64,000 nt of DNA, taken from positions 186,001 through 250,000 of the forward strand of contig CBDCZP010000006.1 of NCBI GenBank assembly GCA_965224605.1, written 5' to 3'. The notes beneath the pieces were generated by a model. The model did not search any database. It had not been told where the DNA came from and saw nothing but the letters and a program-made list of their open reading frames with translations. Source of the stretch: HyVt-477 sp965224605. GTDB lineage: Bacteria > Pseudomonadota > Gammaproteobacteria > Thiotrichales > Thiotrichaceae. Within the stretch, counting starts at the first letter, position 1. Every line of letters starts with the position of its first letter. The position numbers and the translations under genes were made by a program. Shown piece by piece: positions 18,499 through 25,983 of this stretch.

Positions 18499-19103
18499 TA
18501 AGCTAAATCACCTGACAATGAATCACGCACATTGGCAGCAACAGGGTCAACACTATGATGATAGTTGTCGTGCTCGATGCCCATGCTGATATTGCTACCC
18601 TTTTTTATCGCAGCAATCATTTCAGCTGACAATTCAAACCGCATAAAATGTACTGAAGAGGTTTTGTCTTCAGTCTCGCGTTCTAAATCTTCATTGGTAA
18701 TGGGATAAACTTTGTCAAAGCTATCCACCTGAACCCAGGTTTTTTTATCAATACCCAATAATTGCGACAACCAGTTTACCCGTGTGGGTTCATCCGAATA
18801 TTCGAGCATTAATGTAGCTTTCCAGTTGCTACCATCAGGAATCATCGGATTATAAGTATCCAGCTCTTCCTGAATACCTTCACCGTCAAATATCTTCTCT
18901 GCTCTAAGCATTTCCTGAATCTGATACTGCATGGTCAAACGATCTTCAAAATACAACCGTGCATTAGGACCCACCGGAACCTGTCGGTTTTTCTTGTGTG
19001 CCATGATGTTTTTACGATAATCAGCACGCATCTCGTTGTATTTCTCTAAGCTATAGAGGTCATCTCGTGACATCTGTCCAGATGTTTGTGTGGCTGTAGT
19101 CAT
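18498..19103 (-). CDS. DUF3501 family protein
   Basis: A 201-residue soluble protein with the DUF3501 layout: SLEKYNEMRADYRKNIMAHKKNR near the start, GPNARLYFEDRLTMQYQIQEMLRAEKI in the middle and a C-terminal DNYHHSVD. The family has no assigned activity. It occurs consistently beside a rubrerythrin and a heterodisulfide-reductase-like Fe-S protein, as here, where it starts only 5 nt after the upstream Fe-S gene. This suggests a redox or peroxide-stress role, which is inference. Three His residues and several acidic clusters could bind metal. Confidence 0.85.
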   Translation of the reverse strand: MTTATQTSGQMSRDDLYSLEKYNEMRADYRKNIMAHKKNRQVPVGPNARLYFEDRLTMQYQIQEMLRAEKIFDGEGIQEELDTYNPMIPDGSNWKATLMLEYSDEPTRVNWLSQLLGIDKKTWVQVDSFDKVYPITNEDLERETEDKTSSVHFMRFELSAEMIAAIKKGSNISMGIEHDNYHHSVDPVAANVRDSLSGDLA

Positions 19104-19108
19104 AATTA

Positions 19109-20437
19109 TTAATCCAGTCCGTAGGCGATACGTAATAATGTCAAAGGATGGTGCGGTTCAGAACCGTCATCCAAGCCACCCGCAATTTGATGTCCTGCCA
19201 TCGGACAATCACTACTGTAATAATCAGCTTCAGCTTTTTGCACACGAGTGATAACAGGTCGACAAATTTTCATAGATATATCGTGATATTCGCTCTTCAC
19301 CGCATAAGTTCCATCGTGTCCTGAACAACGCTCAATTACATTCAAGGAAGTATCCTGAATCAGCTCTAGCAACTCACGGGTTTTCAGGCCTATTTTCTGT
19401 ACGCGCAAATGACAAGAAGCGTGATAACTCACCTTACCCAACGATTCTTTAAAGTCCAGATCAAGCTTGTCTTTCTTATGGCGCAACATCAGATATTCAA
19501 ACGGGTCAAAAATATGCTGCATCACCTTTTGCACTTGTGCATCATCCGGGAACATTAAGGGCAATTCCTGCTTGTACATCAATACACACGAAGGCACGGG
19601 AGCCACAATGTCATAACCCGCATCAATCATTTTAGCCAGTACTGGAATATTGGCGTTCTTCGCCGCTTCCACCGCTTCAAGATCACCTAGTTCCAGCTTC
19701 GGCATACCACAACATTGCTCTTTTTCTACAAGGGTGACAGGTATTTTATTATGCTCAAAGACTTTGGTTAAGTCTTCAACCAGATGCGGCTCATTACGAT
19801 TACCGTAACAGGTTGCATACAAAGCTACTTTGCCTGTAGTACGTCCTGCGGCAACAGGTTGATGGCTTGAGGCATGTCCTGCCAGACGTTTACGTCCAGT
19901 CTTACTATGGTATTCCGGTATTTTGGCTTCAGGGTGAATACCCAGCACTTTATCCAAACCCTTACGAACCAGTGAATTCTTATTGGCTGCATTGACCACT
20001 TGGGAAATCACCGGAATACCCGCTAGGTTACCAACCGTATCGGTTGCACTTAAAATTTTATCACGAGTTTTGATTTCACCTTTCTTATGTTTGATTGCCT
20101 TGGCACGCAGCATCAAATGTGGAAAATCAACATTCCATTCATGCGGAGGCACATACGGACATTTCGTTAAATAACACAGGTCACATAGATAGCAGTGATC
20201 AACCACACTCCAGTAATCTTTCTTATCAACACCATCAACTTCGAAAGTCTTTGACTCGTCAATCAGATCAAATAGCGTAGGAAAAGAATTACACAGGCTC
20301 ACACAACGTCGACAACCGTGGCAGATGTCATAAACTCGCTCTAATTCCTCAAAGAGATCTTCTTCTTCATAAAATTTAGGGTTTTTCCAATCAAGTGGAT
20401 GCCGAGTAGGGGCTTCTAGACTACCTTCACGTGCCAT
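19109..20437 (-). CDS. HdrD/GlpC-like iron-sulfur protein (CCG domain)
   Basis: A 442-residue cytoplasmic Fe-S protein. The N-terminal part carries two ferredoxin-type clusters: CHGCRRCVSLC (about 38-48) and CYLCDLCYLTKCPY (about 82-95). Two CCG-like domains follow. The first is complete (CYGN...QCCGMP). The second has SCHLRVQK and ends CSGHDG, lacking the double Cys. Such proteins pass electrons between a quinone, flavin or thiol/disulfide partner. No transmembrane segment or flavin domain is encoded nearby, so the partner is unknown; the adjacent rubrerythrin and DUF3501 are likely co-workers. It is transcribed with DUF3501. Confidence 0.88.
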   Translation of the reverse strand: MAREGSLEAPTRHPLDWKNPKFYEEEDLFEELERVYDICHGCRRCVSLCNSFPTLFDLIDESKTFEVDGVDKKDYWSVVDHCYLCDLCYLTKCPYVPPHEWNVDFPHLMLRAKAIKHKKGEIKTRDKILSATDTVGNLAGIPVISQVVNAANKNSLVRKGLDKVLGIHPEAKIPEYHSKTGRKRLAGHASSHQPVAAGRTTGKVALYATCYGNRNEPHLVEDLTKVFEHNKIPVTLVEKEQCCGMPKLELGDLEAVEAAKNANIPVLAKMIDAGYDIVAPVPSCVLMYKQELPLMFPDDAQVQKVMQHIFDPFEYLMLRHKKDKLDLDFKESLGKVSYHASCHLRVQKIGLKTRELLELIQDTSLNVIERCSGHDGTYAVKSEYHDISMKICRPVITRVQKAEADYYSSDCPMAGHQIAGGLDDGSEPHHPLTLLRIAYGLD

Positions 20438-20473
20438 GATTTTCTCCGAATATATGAGGAATTAACAACTATC

Positions 20474-20502
20474 TTGTAGGGTGGGAGAATCCCACCCTAC
20501 AA
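20474..20502. terminator. Perfect 13-bp hairpin between rubrerythrin and Fe-S genes
   Basis: TTGTAGGGTGGGA and TCCCACCCTACAA pair perfectly around GAA. The sequence is of a common dispersed type. A T-rich tract is weak. On the minus strand it lies after rubrerythrin and before the Fe-S gene, so it may reduce read-through or stabilise the upstream message. Confidence 0.6.
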
Positions 20503-20559
20503 AGTAAATAAATAAAGCCCTATCCCAAATGAATGAAATAGGGCTAGTCATTAGACAAA

Positions 20560-20979
20560 TTATGCGTCTAGACTATCCAAAGCTTTTTGGAAACGATTGG
20601 CGTGTGAGCGCTCAGCCTTAGCTAACGTCTCAAACCAGTCAGCAATCTCATCAAAGCCTTCTTCACGTGCATCTTTAGTCATGCCAGGGTACATATCAGT
20701 GTACTCGTGAGTCTCGCCAGCAATAGCTGTCTTAAGGTTATCTTCAGTACCACCGAAAGGTAGGCCTGTTGCAGGATCACCGGTTTCTTCCAAATACTCA
20801 AGGTGGCCATGCGCATGACCCGTTTCGCCTTCAGCAGTAGAACGGAAAACACTGGCTACATCATTATATCCTTCTACATCTGCTTTAGATGCGAAGTAAA
20901 GATAGCGGCGGTTAGCCTGTGATTCACCTGCGAATGCATCTTTCAATGATTGCTCGGTTTTAGTTCCTTTAAGAGACAT
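20560..20979 (-). CDS. Rubrerythrin (ferritin-like diiron peroxidase, no rubredoxin domain)
   Basis: A 139-residue ferritin-like protein. The four-helix diiron ligands appear as FAGESQANRRY, EGETGHAHGHLEY, GETHEY and AKAERSHANRF. The C-terminal rubredoxin domain of classical rubrerythrin is absent, as in the short rubrerythrin group. It probably reduces hydrogen peroxide or stores iron; electrons could come from the neighbouring Fe-S protein (inferred). A very strong Shine-Dalgarno (AAAGGAGGAG) precedes the ATG, which suggests high expression. The order rubrerythrin, Fe-S protein, DUF3501 recurs in related bacteria. Confidence 0.9.
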   Translation of the reverse strand: MSLKGTKTEQSLKDAFAGESQANRRYLYFASKADVEGYNDVASVFRSTAEGETGHAHGHLEYLEETGDPATGLPFGGTEDNLKTAIAGETHEYTDMYPGMTKDAREEGFDEIADWFETLAKAERSHANRFQKALDSLDA

Positions 20980-21248
20980 AATCTCCTCCTTTTAATGTTT
21001 GTATACAAAATTCCCGATCATGACCCCTTTTAAGTTAGAGAATGACCCTATACTAATCAAGAATCGAATCGGGATAGTAAAGATAGAAGAAACTCGTCCA
21101 TAGAGCCAGTTAAATATTACGATCATATCCATCTAAAAAAACGAACGAAAATAAATTTCTTTTATCTGAACTTTTTTTCAACAAACTCTTTCCTCCCTCC
21201 CTAGACCCAGTAAGCGCTGTGTTCGCTTTAGCAAGCCAAGCAGCAAAG
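20980..21248. other. Rubrerythrin promoter side of the rubrerythrin/nrdA region
   Basis: Divergent upstream region. On the minus strand TTGATT (21061-21056) and TAACTT (21038-21033), 17 nt apart, are a possible promoter for rubrerythrin. No other feature is seen. Confidence 0.35.
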
Positions 21249-21257
21249 TTATCCACA
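21249..21257 (+). promoter_or_regulatory. DnaA box upstream of nrdAB
   Basis: TTATCCACA is an exact match to the strong DnaA-binding consensus, 29 nt upstream of the first NrdR box. E. coli nrdAB is known to be controlled by DnaA boxes upstream of its promoter, so the same replication-coupled control is likely here. Confidence 0.65.
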
Positions 21258-21285
21258 GCTTGTGAACATCTTATAAATGACTTAC

Positions 21286-21333
21286 GCACAAGATATAGTG
21301 GTTGACTGCCCGCATAGGCACAATCTATAGTAT
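21286..21333 (+). promoter_or_regulatory. nrdAB promoter with two NrdR boxes
   Basis: GCACAAGATATAGTGG (21286-21301) and GCACAATCTATAGTAT (21318-21333) both fit the NrdR box pattern ACACwATATaTwGTGT. Their starts are 32 bp apart, three helical turns, the spacing NrdR uses. A promoter with TTGACT (21302-21307), 18 nt and TATAGT (21326-21331) overlaps the second box, so NrdR binding would block polymerase when dATP is plentiful. The transcript would then have a leader of about 215 nt. Confidence 0.75.
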
Positions 21334-21553
21334 GTAGTGTAAAAACGCTCTATTTAATCAAGAACAATTCCGCACGGCTCCAAGCGGCATACAACGGTAG
21401 TATAAAAGCACAACACCAGGCCTTAAGTGGCACATTATTTAAAGGTAAGAATAAACAAGAGCGAAAGATAAGGCTTACCGTTACTAGCGCTGTGTCTCCA
21501 CATAAAATCAGCCAGTAACGTACATAAAGAAAACCACCAAAGGACAAAGAAGC
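21334..21553 (+). other. Long nrdA leader
   Basis: About 220 nt between the predicted nrdAB promoter and the nrdA ATG. It contains GGTAAG (about 21444) and CTTACC (about 21475), which can form a hairpin. No gene is seen. The length suggests room for post-transcriptional control. Confidence 0.35.
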
Positions 21554-24415
21554 ATGCAAACACAAACTACCGAAAGTTCTTCGGAGCTACATTACGACAG
21601 TCCGCTAGAACAGCAAAATACTACCGACGCATCCACCACAACGGATTTCAAAGTAATTCGCCGTAACGGCAAAGTGACTTCGTTCGATGTCAGCAAAATC
21701 TCGGTTGCCATGACGAAAGCTTTTTTAGATGTCGAGGGCAATTCCGCCGCCGCCTCTGCCAGTGTGCGTGATAAAGTTGAAAGCCTCACTCAGGATGTTT
21801 TCAACGGTCTCTTTCGTCGTTTAGAAGATGGCGGGATTGTACATATTGAAGATATTCAGGACCATGTAGAACTTGCTTTAATGCGCTCTGGCGAACACAA
21901 AGTGGCACGTAGCTATGTCATCTATCGTGAGAAACGCTCACAACAACGCGCTAAAAAGAACAGCAAAGCTAATAAAAAAGGCGGCACAAAATCAAAAATC
22001 AATGTGATCAGCGCTACGGGTGAAAGCAAGCCGCTAGATGAAGTACGTCTAAAAGCCGTAGTAAAAGAAGCAGTGAGCAAACTCAAAGGCGTTAGTGCCA
22101 AAGAAATCATAGATGGCACTATGCGTAGCCTATTCGATGGCATGCCGGAAAAGGAAGTGAGCAATGCATTGGTAATGTCATCGCGTATCCTTATCGACAA
22201 AGATCCTAGCTATTCAAGCGCTAGTGCACGATTGTTAATGGATAGTATTCGTAGCGAGACGCTAAGCTTTATCAACAAAAGACCCAGCGAAGCCACTCAA
22301 ACTGAGATGGCAGAGATTTATCCTGATTTATTGAAAAAATATATCAATCTAGCCGTTGAGCTAGAGCATGTAGATGACGAGCTATCTCGTTATGACTTCA
22401 AAAAACTAGGCGCAGCTCTCAAGCCAGAACGTGATTTGGATTTCACTTATCTTGGCTTACAGACTTTGTACGATCGTTATTTCATCCATCACGAAAACAC
22501 GCGCTTCGAATTGCCGCAAATCTTCTTTATGCGCGTGGCAATGGGCTTAGCGATCAATGAAGTAAAACGTGAAGAACGGGCTATTGAGTTTTACGACCTA
22601 CTCTCTTCCTTCCGCTTTATGAGTAGCACACCTACGCTCTTTAACTCAGGCACATTACGCCCACAGTTATCTTCATGCTACCTGACGCATGTACCTGATG
22701 ATCTAGGTGGTATCTACAACGCCATTAAAGACAACGCATTGCTTTCAAAATTTGCTGGTGGTTTAGGCAATGACTGGTCTTCCGTGCGTGGTTTGGGTGC
22801 TCATATCAAAGGCACTAACGGCAAATCGCAAGGTGTTGTGCCTTTTCTAAAAGTCGCTAACGACACAGCAGTCGCTGTCAACCAGGGCGGCAAACGAAAA
22901 GGTGCTGTCTGTGCCTACCTTGAAACTTGGCACATCGACATCGAAGAATTCCTGGAGTTGCGCAAAAACACCGGTGACGAACGCCGCCGGACGCACGATA
23001 TGAATTCTGCTAACTGGATTCCAGATTTGTTTATGCAACGGGTAGCAGAAGAAGGCGACTGGACCTTATTCTCACCAGACGATGCCCCTGATTTGCATGA
23101 TCTATACGGCAAAGACTTCGAAACTGCCTATACAGCTTACGAAGCAAAAGCAGCTAACGGCGATATCAAACTGTTCAAGACTATTCCAGCGACTACACTA
23201 TGGCGCAAGATGTTAGGCATGTTATTTGAAACAGGCCACCCCTGGATCACCTTTAAAGATGCTTGTAATATTCGCTACACCAACCAACATGCCGGTGTGG
23301 TACACAGCTCAAACCTTTGTACAGAAATCACCTTGCATACCAATGCGGATGAAATCGCTGTGTGTAATCTTGGTTCTGTCAATCTTCCCGCTCATATTGT
23401 TTCTCGTGGCAAGAGCAAAGGCATCGACATGAAGATGCTAGAGAAAACCATTACAACTGCCATGCGTATGCTAGATAACGTGATTGACTACAACTTCTAT
23501 AGCGTACCTCAAGCCCGTCGCTCCAATATGCAACATCGTCCTGTGGGGCTTGGACTAATGGGATTCCAGGATGCACTGTATAAATTAGACATTCCTTACG
23601 CCTCTACAGAAGCCGTAGAGTTTGCCGATACCAGCATGGAAGCCGTTTCTTACTACGCCATCCAAGGCTCCAATCAACTAGCCAAAGAGCGCGGTCGCTA
23701 CCCAAGCTACGAAGGCTCGCTATGGAGCAAAGGCGTACTACCTATTGACTCGTTAGACATGCTAGAAAACATCCGTGGTGAATATTTGAAAGTGGATAAA
23801 ACCAGCACTCTTGATTGGTCAACGCTTCGCAAACAAGTAGCTCAAGACGGTATGCGTAACTCAAACGTGATGGCAATTGCACCAACTGCAACCATCTCCA
23901 ATATCTGTGGAGTCAGCCAGTCCATTGAGCCAACTTACCAAAACGTCTATGTAAAATCTAACCTCTCGGGTGAATTTACCGTGGTCAATCCTTACCTCAT
24001 TAACGAGCTAAAAGCACTAGACCTTTGGGATGACGTAATGGCAAACGATCTCAAATACTTCGATGGCAGCGTACAACCCATAGACCGAGTTCCCGCAGAG
24101 TTAAAAGAAAAGTACGCTACTGCATTTGAAATAGACTCACGCTGGTTAATAGAAGCTGCCAGCCGCCGTCAAAAATGGATAGACCAGGGCGAATCACTCA
24201 ACCTCTATATGGCGGAGCCATCTGGCAAAAAACTAGATGACCTCTACAAACTAGCCTGGGTACGCGGCCTAAAAACCACCTACTACTTACGCACGCTAGG
24301 CGCTACTCATATGGAAAAAAGTGGCGAAGCTTCAACAGGTGAAGCCTCCTCAAAAAGAGCGGAAGCCCCAAAAGTCTGTTCAATACTAGACCCAGACTGC
24401 GAAGCCTGTCAGTAA
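21554..24415 (+). CDS. nrdA: Class Ia ribonucleoside-diphosphate reductase, alpha subunit
   Basis: A 953-residue catalytic subunit reducing NDPs to dNDPs. After a Thr/Ser-rich start, two ATP-cone domains follow in tandem (about 31-130 and 150-240), joined by a Lys-rich linker. The reductase core shows LSSCYL (redox Cys), NLCTEI (Asn, radical Cys, Glu) and AVCNLGSVNL (second redox Cys). The C-terminal CEACQ is the swinging pair reduced by thioredoxin. The double cone resembles the Pseudomonas-type NrdA, in which the N-terminal cone does the allosteric sensing. It is transcribed with nrdB after a 215-nt gap containing a hairpin. Confidence 0.97.
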   Translation: MQTQTTESSSELHYDSPLEQQNTTDASTTTDFKVIRRNGKVTSFDVSKISVAMTKAFLDVEGNSAAASASVRDKVESLTQDVFNGLFRRLEDGGIVHIEDIQDHVELALMRSGEHKVARSYVIYREKRSQQRAKKNSKANKKGGTKSKINVISATGESKPLDEVRLKAVVKEAVSKLKGVSAKEIIDGTMRSLFDGMPEKEVSNALVMSSRILIDKDPSYSSASARLLMDSIRSETLSFINKRPSEATQTEMAEIYPDLLKKYINLAVELEHVDDELSRYDFKKLGAALKPERDLDFTYLGLQTLYDRYFIHHENTRFELPQIFFMRVAMGLAINEVKREERAIEFYDLLSSFRFMSSTPTLFNSGTLRPQLSSCYLTHVPDDLGGIYNAIKDNALLSKFAGGLGNDWSSVRGLGAHIKGTNGKSQGVVPFLKVANDTAVAVNQGGKRKGAVCAYLETWHIDIEEFLELRKNTGDERRRTHDMNSANWIPDLFMQRVAEEGDWTLFSPDDAPDLHDLYGKDFETAYTAYEAKAANGDIKLFKTIPATTLWRKMLGMLFETGHPWITFKDACNIRYTNQHAGVVHSSNLCTEITLHTNADEIAVCNLGSVNLPAHIVSRGKSKGIDMKMLEKTITTAMRMLDNVIDYNFYSVPQARRSNMQHRPVGLGLMGFQDALYKLDIPYASTEAVEFADTSMEAVSYYAIQGSNQLAKERGRYPSYEGSLWSKGVLPIDSLDMLENIRGEYLKVDKTSTLDWSTLRKQVAQDGMRNSNVMAIAPTATISNICGVSQSIEPTYQNVYVKSNLSGEFTVVNPYLINELKALDLWDDVMANDLKYFDGSVQPIDRVPAELKEKYATAFEIDSRWLIEAASRRQKWIDQGESLNLYMAEPSGKKLDDLYKLAWVRGLKTTYYLRTLGATHMEKSGEASTGEASSKRAEAPKVCSILDPDCEACQ

Positions 24416-24439
24416 TATTACTAGATAGAACCATCTTCT

Positions 24440-24494
24440 GGACGTGAGCCTTCAAACTCGCCAGCGCAGCAACCAAGTTTGTAAACTGGCGAGT
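24440..24494. repeat. Hairpin and repeat fragment in the nrdA-nrdB gap
   Basis: ACTCGCCAG (24456-24464) and CTGGCGAGT (24486-24494) form a perfect 9-bp stem. The left flank GGACGTGAGCCTTCAAACTCGCC (24440-24462) matches, at all but two positions, an inverted copy at 53776-53798, and its first part matches the ends of the MITE-like elements at 34.8 and 48.0 kb. Confidence 0.6.
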
Positions 24495-24630
24495 CTAAAA
24501 GACTTCCTCTACTAATCGAAAGTAAAAGTAAGCGTAGTGTTGATGGCATACGTTATCAAACCTACCAGCAAACAAAGAGAACCCATCACTCATAAATGAT
24601 GTGCTCTCACCAAAAAACCGGAGAAACACC

Positions 24631-25926
24631 ATGTTAGATTGGGACAACCCCCTAGGAAATACAGGGAACACAGACACCACAAACCCAACAGCGCCCATAC
24701 TAATGGACACTATTGATGAAATAGACGAAATAGATCCGGTGCAAACCCAAGCGCTAACGGAAACCTCTGCGCCCCCCATAAAAGACATAGCTGAAAAAAA
24801 CACAACACGAAGACACGAAGACAAAAAACATGTAGCACCTGTAGCAACTAAGCCACAAGCACCCCAAACCCCCGTCACCAAAGACAACATAAAACTGGAA
24901 GACATCCCCTCCGCAGACTCCACGGCGCCCATAAACGTTGCCGACAAGCGCGTCATCAACGGCAAGACCGATGTCAACCAGCTAGCCCCGTTCAAATACC
25001 CCTGGGCATGGGAGTACTTCCTCAATGCCAATAAAAACCACTGGACACCGCTAGACATCAACATGGCGCAAGACATACACGACTTCAACCACAAACTAAC
25101 CGACGAGGAAAAGCACGTCTACACCAACGTACTAGCCTACCTCACCACCTCCGATATTCTCGCCATGAGAAACATCGGCCTAGCTGTCATGGAAAAAATG
25201 ACCGCGCCAGAGCTACAAATCTATCAAGCCAGACAGGTCTACGAAGAAGCTCTACACACATGGACCTATCAACACTGCATAGAAACCATGGGACTAGACC
25301 AAAGCGAAATCTACAACCGCTACCGGGTAGTGCCAGAAATAAATGGGAAAATCCAACTAGCCAACAGACGACTAAACTCCGTCATGCGCTCAGACATAGA
25401 CCTAACTGACCCAGACGAACTCAACAACTTCGTCATGTCCTACATGTTCTTCGGCGGCATCTTTGAAGGCTGCTGGTTCTACAATGGCTTCAGCCCCATC
25501 TTCGCCCTACAACGCCGTGGTCTAATGAAAGGCACCGCAGAACAGCTGCAATACATCATGCGCGACGAAGTCATGCACGCCTCCTTCGGCATCCGCGTGG
25601 TTAAACAAATCATCATAGAAAACAACGTAGCCCTAGACCCGCAATCCATCCGCGACATGTGGGACGAATCCGAAGCCGCAGAACATGCCTATGCGCGCTA
25701 CATCTTAAGAGACCCCATCGTAGGCTACAACGCAGAAGACCACATTGAACAATTCCGCTTTATAGCAAACCGCAGAGCCAGACAACTAAGCTTGGAAGAG
25801 CCATTTCCCGGTGCAAAAGACACACTACCTTGGCTGGATGAGCAAGCTAATATGCGCAAAGAGAAGAATTTCTTTGAAACTAGGGTGACTGAATATCAAA
25901 CGGGTGGGGCTTTAAATTGGGATTAA
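24631..25926 (+). CDS. nrdB: Class Ia ribonucleoside-diphosphate reductase, beta subunit
   Basis: A 431-residue diiron-tyrosyl radical subunit. The ferritin-like core starts near residue 105. YEEALHTWTYQH supplies Glu and His iron ligands and the radical Tyr; IFEGCWFYNGF and RDEVMHASFG supply the later Glu/His ligands. About 100 N-terminal residues are low-complexity, as in Pseudomonas-like NrdB proteins. The frame is open from a GTG at 24601, but ATG 24631 has CGGAGA upstream and gives the expected MLDWD start. The coding strand is unusually C-rich and G-poor, with many CTA and C-ending codons compared with nrdA. The 2Fe-2S ferredoxin gene often found after nrdB is absent. Confidence 0.96.
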   Translation: MLDWDNPLGNTGNTDTTNPTAPILMDTIDEIDEIDPVQTQALTETSAPPIKDIAEKNTTRRHEDKKHVAPVATKPQAPQTPVTKDNIKLEDIPSADSTAPINVADKRVINGKTDVNQLAPFKYPWAWEYFLNANKNHWTPLDINMAQDIHDFNHKLTDEEKHVYTNVLAYLTTSDILAMRNIGLAVMEKMTAPELQIYQARQVYEEALHTWTYQHCIETMGLDQSEIYNRYRVVPEINGKIQLANRRLNSVMRSDIDLTDPDELNNFVMSYMFFGGIFEGCWFYNGFSPIFALQRRGLMKGTAEQLQYIMRDEVMHASFGIRVVKQIIIENNVALDPQSIRDMWDESEAAEHAYARYILRDPIVGYNAEDHIEQFRFIANRRARQLSLEEPFPGAKDTLPWLDEQANMRKEKNFFETRVTEYQTGGALNWD

Positions 25927-25983
25927 TATATCACTATTCAGTATTTATTAAGCGGCCTTTTTGTCGTTTCTCTAACGAAATAG

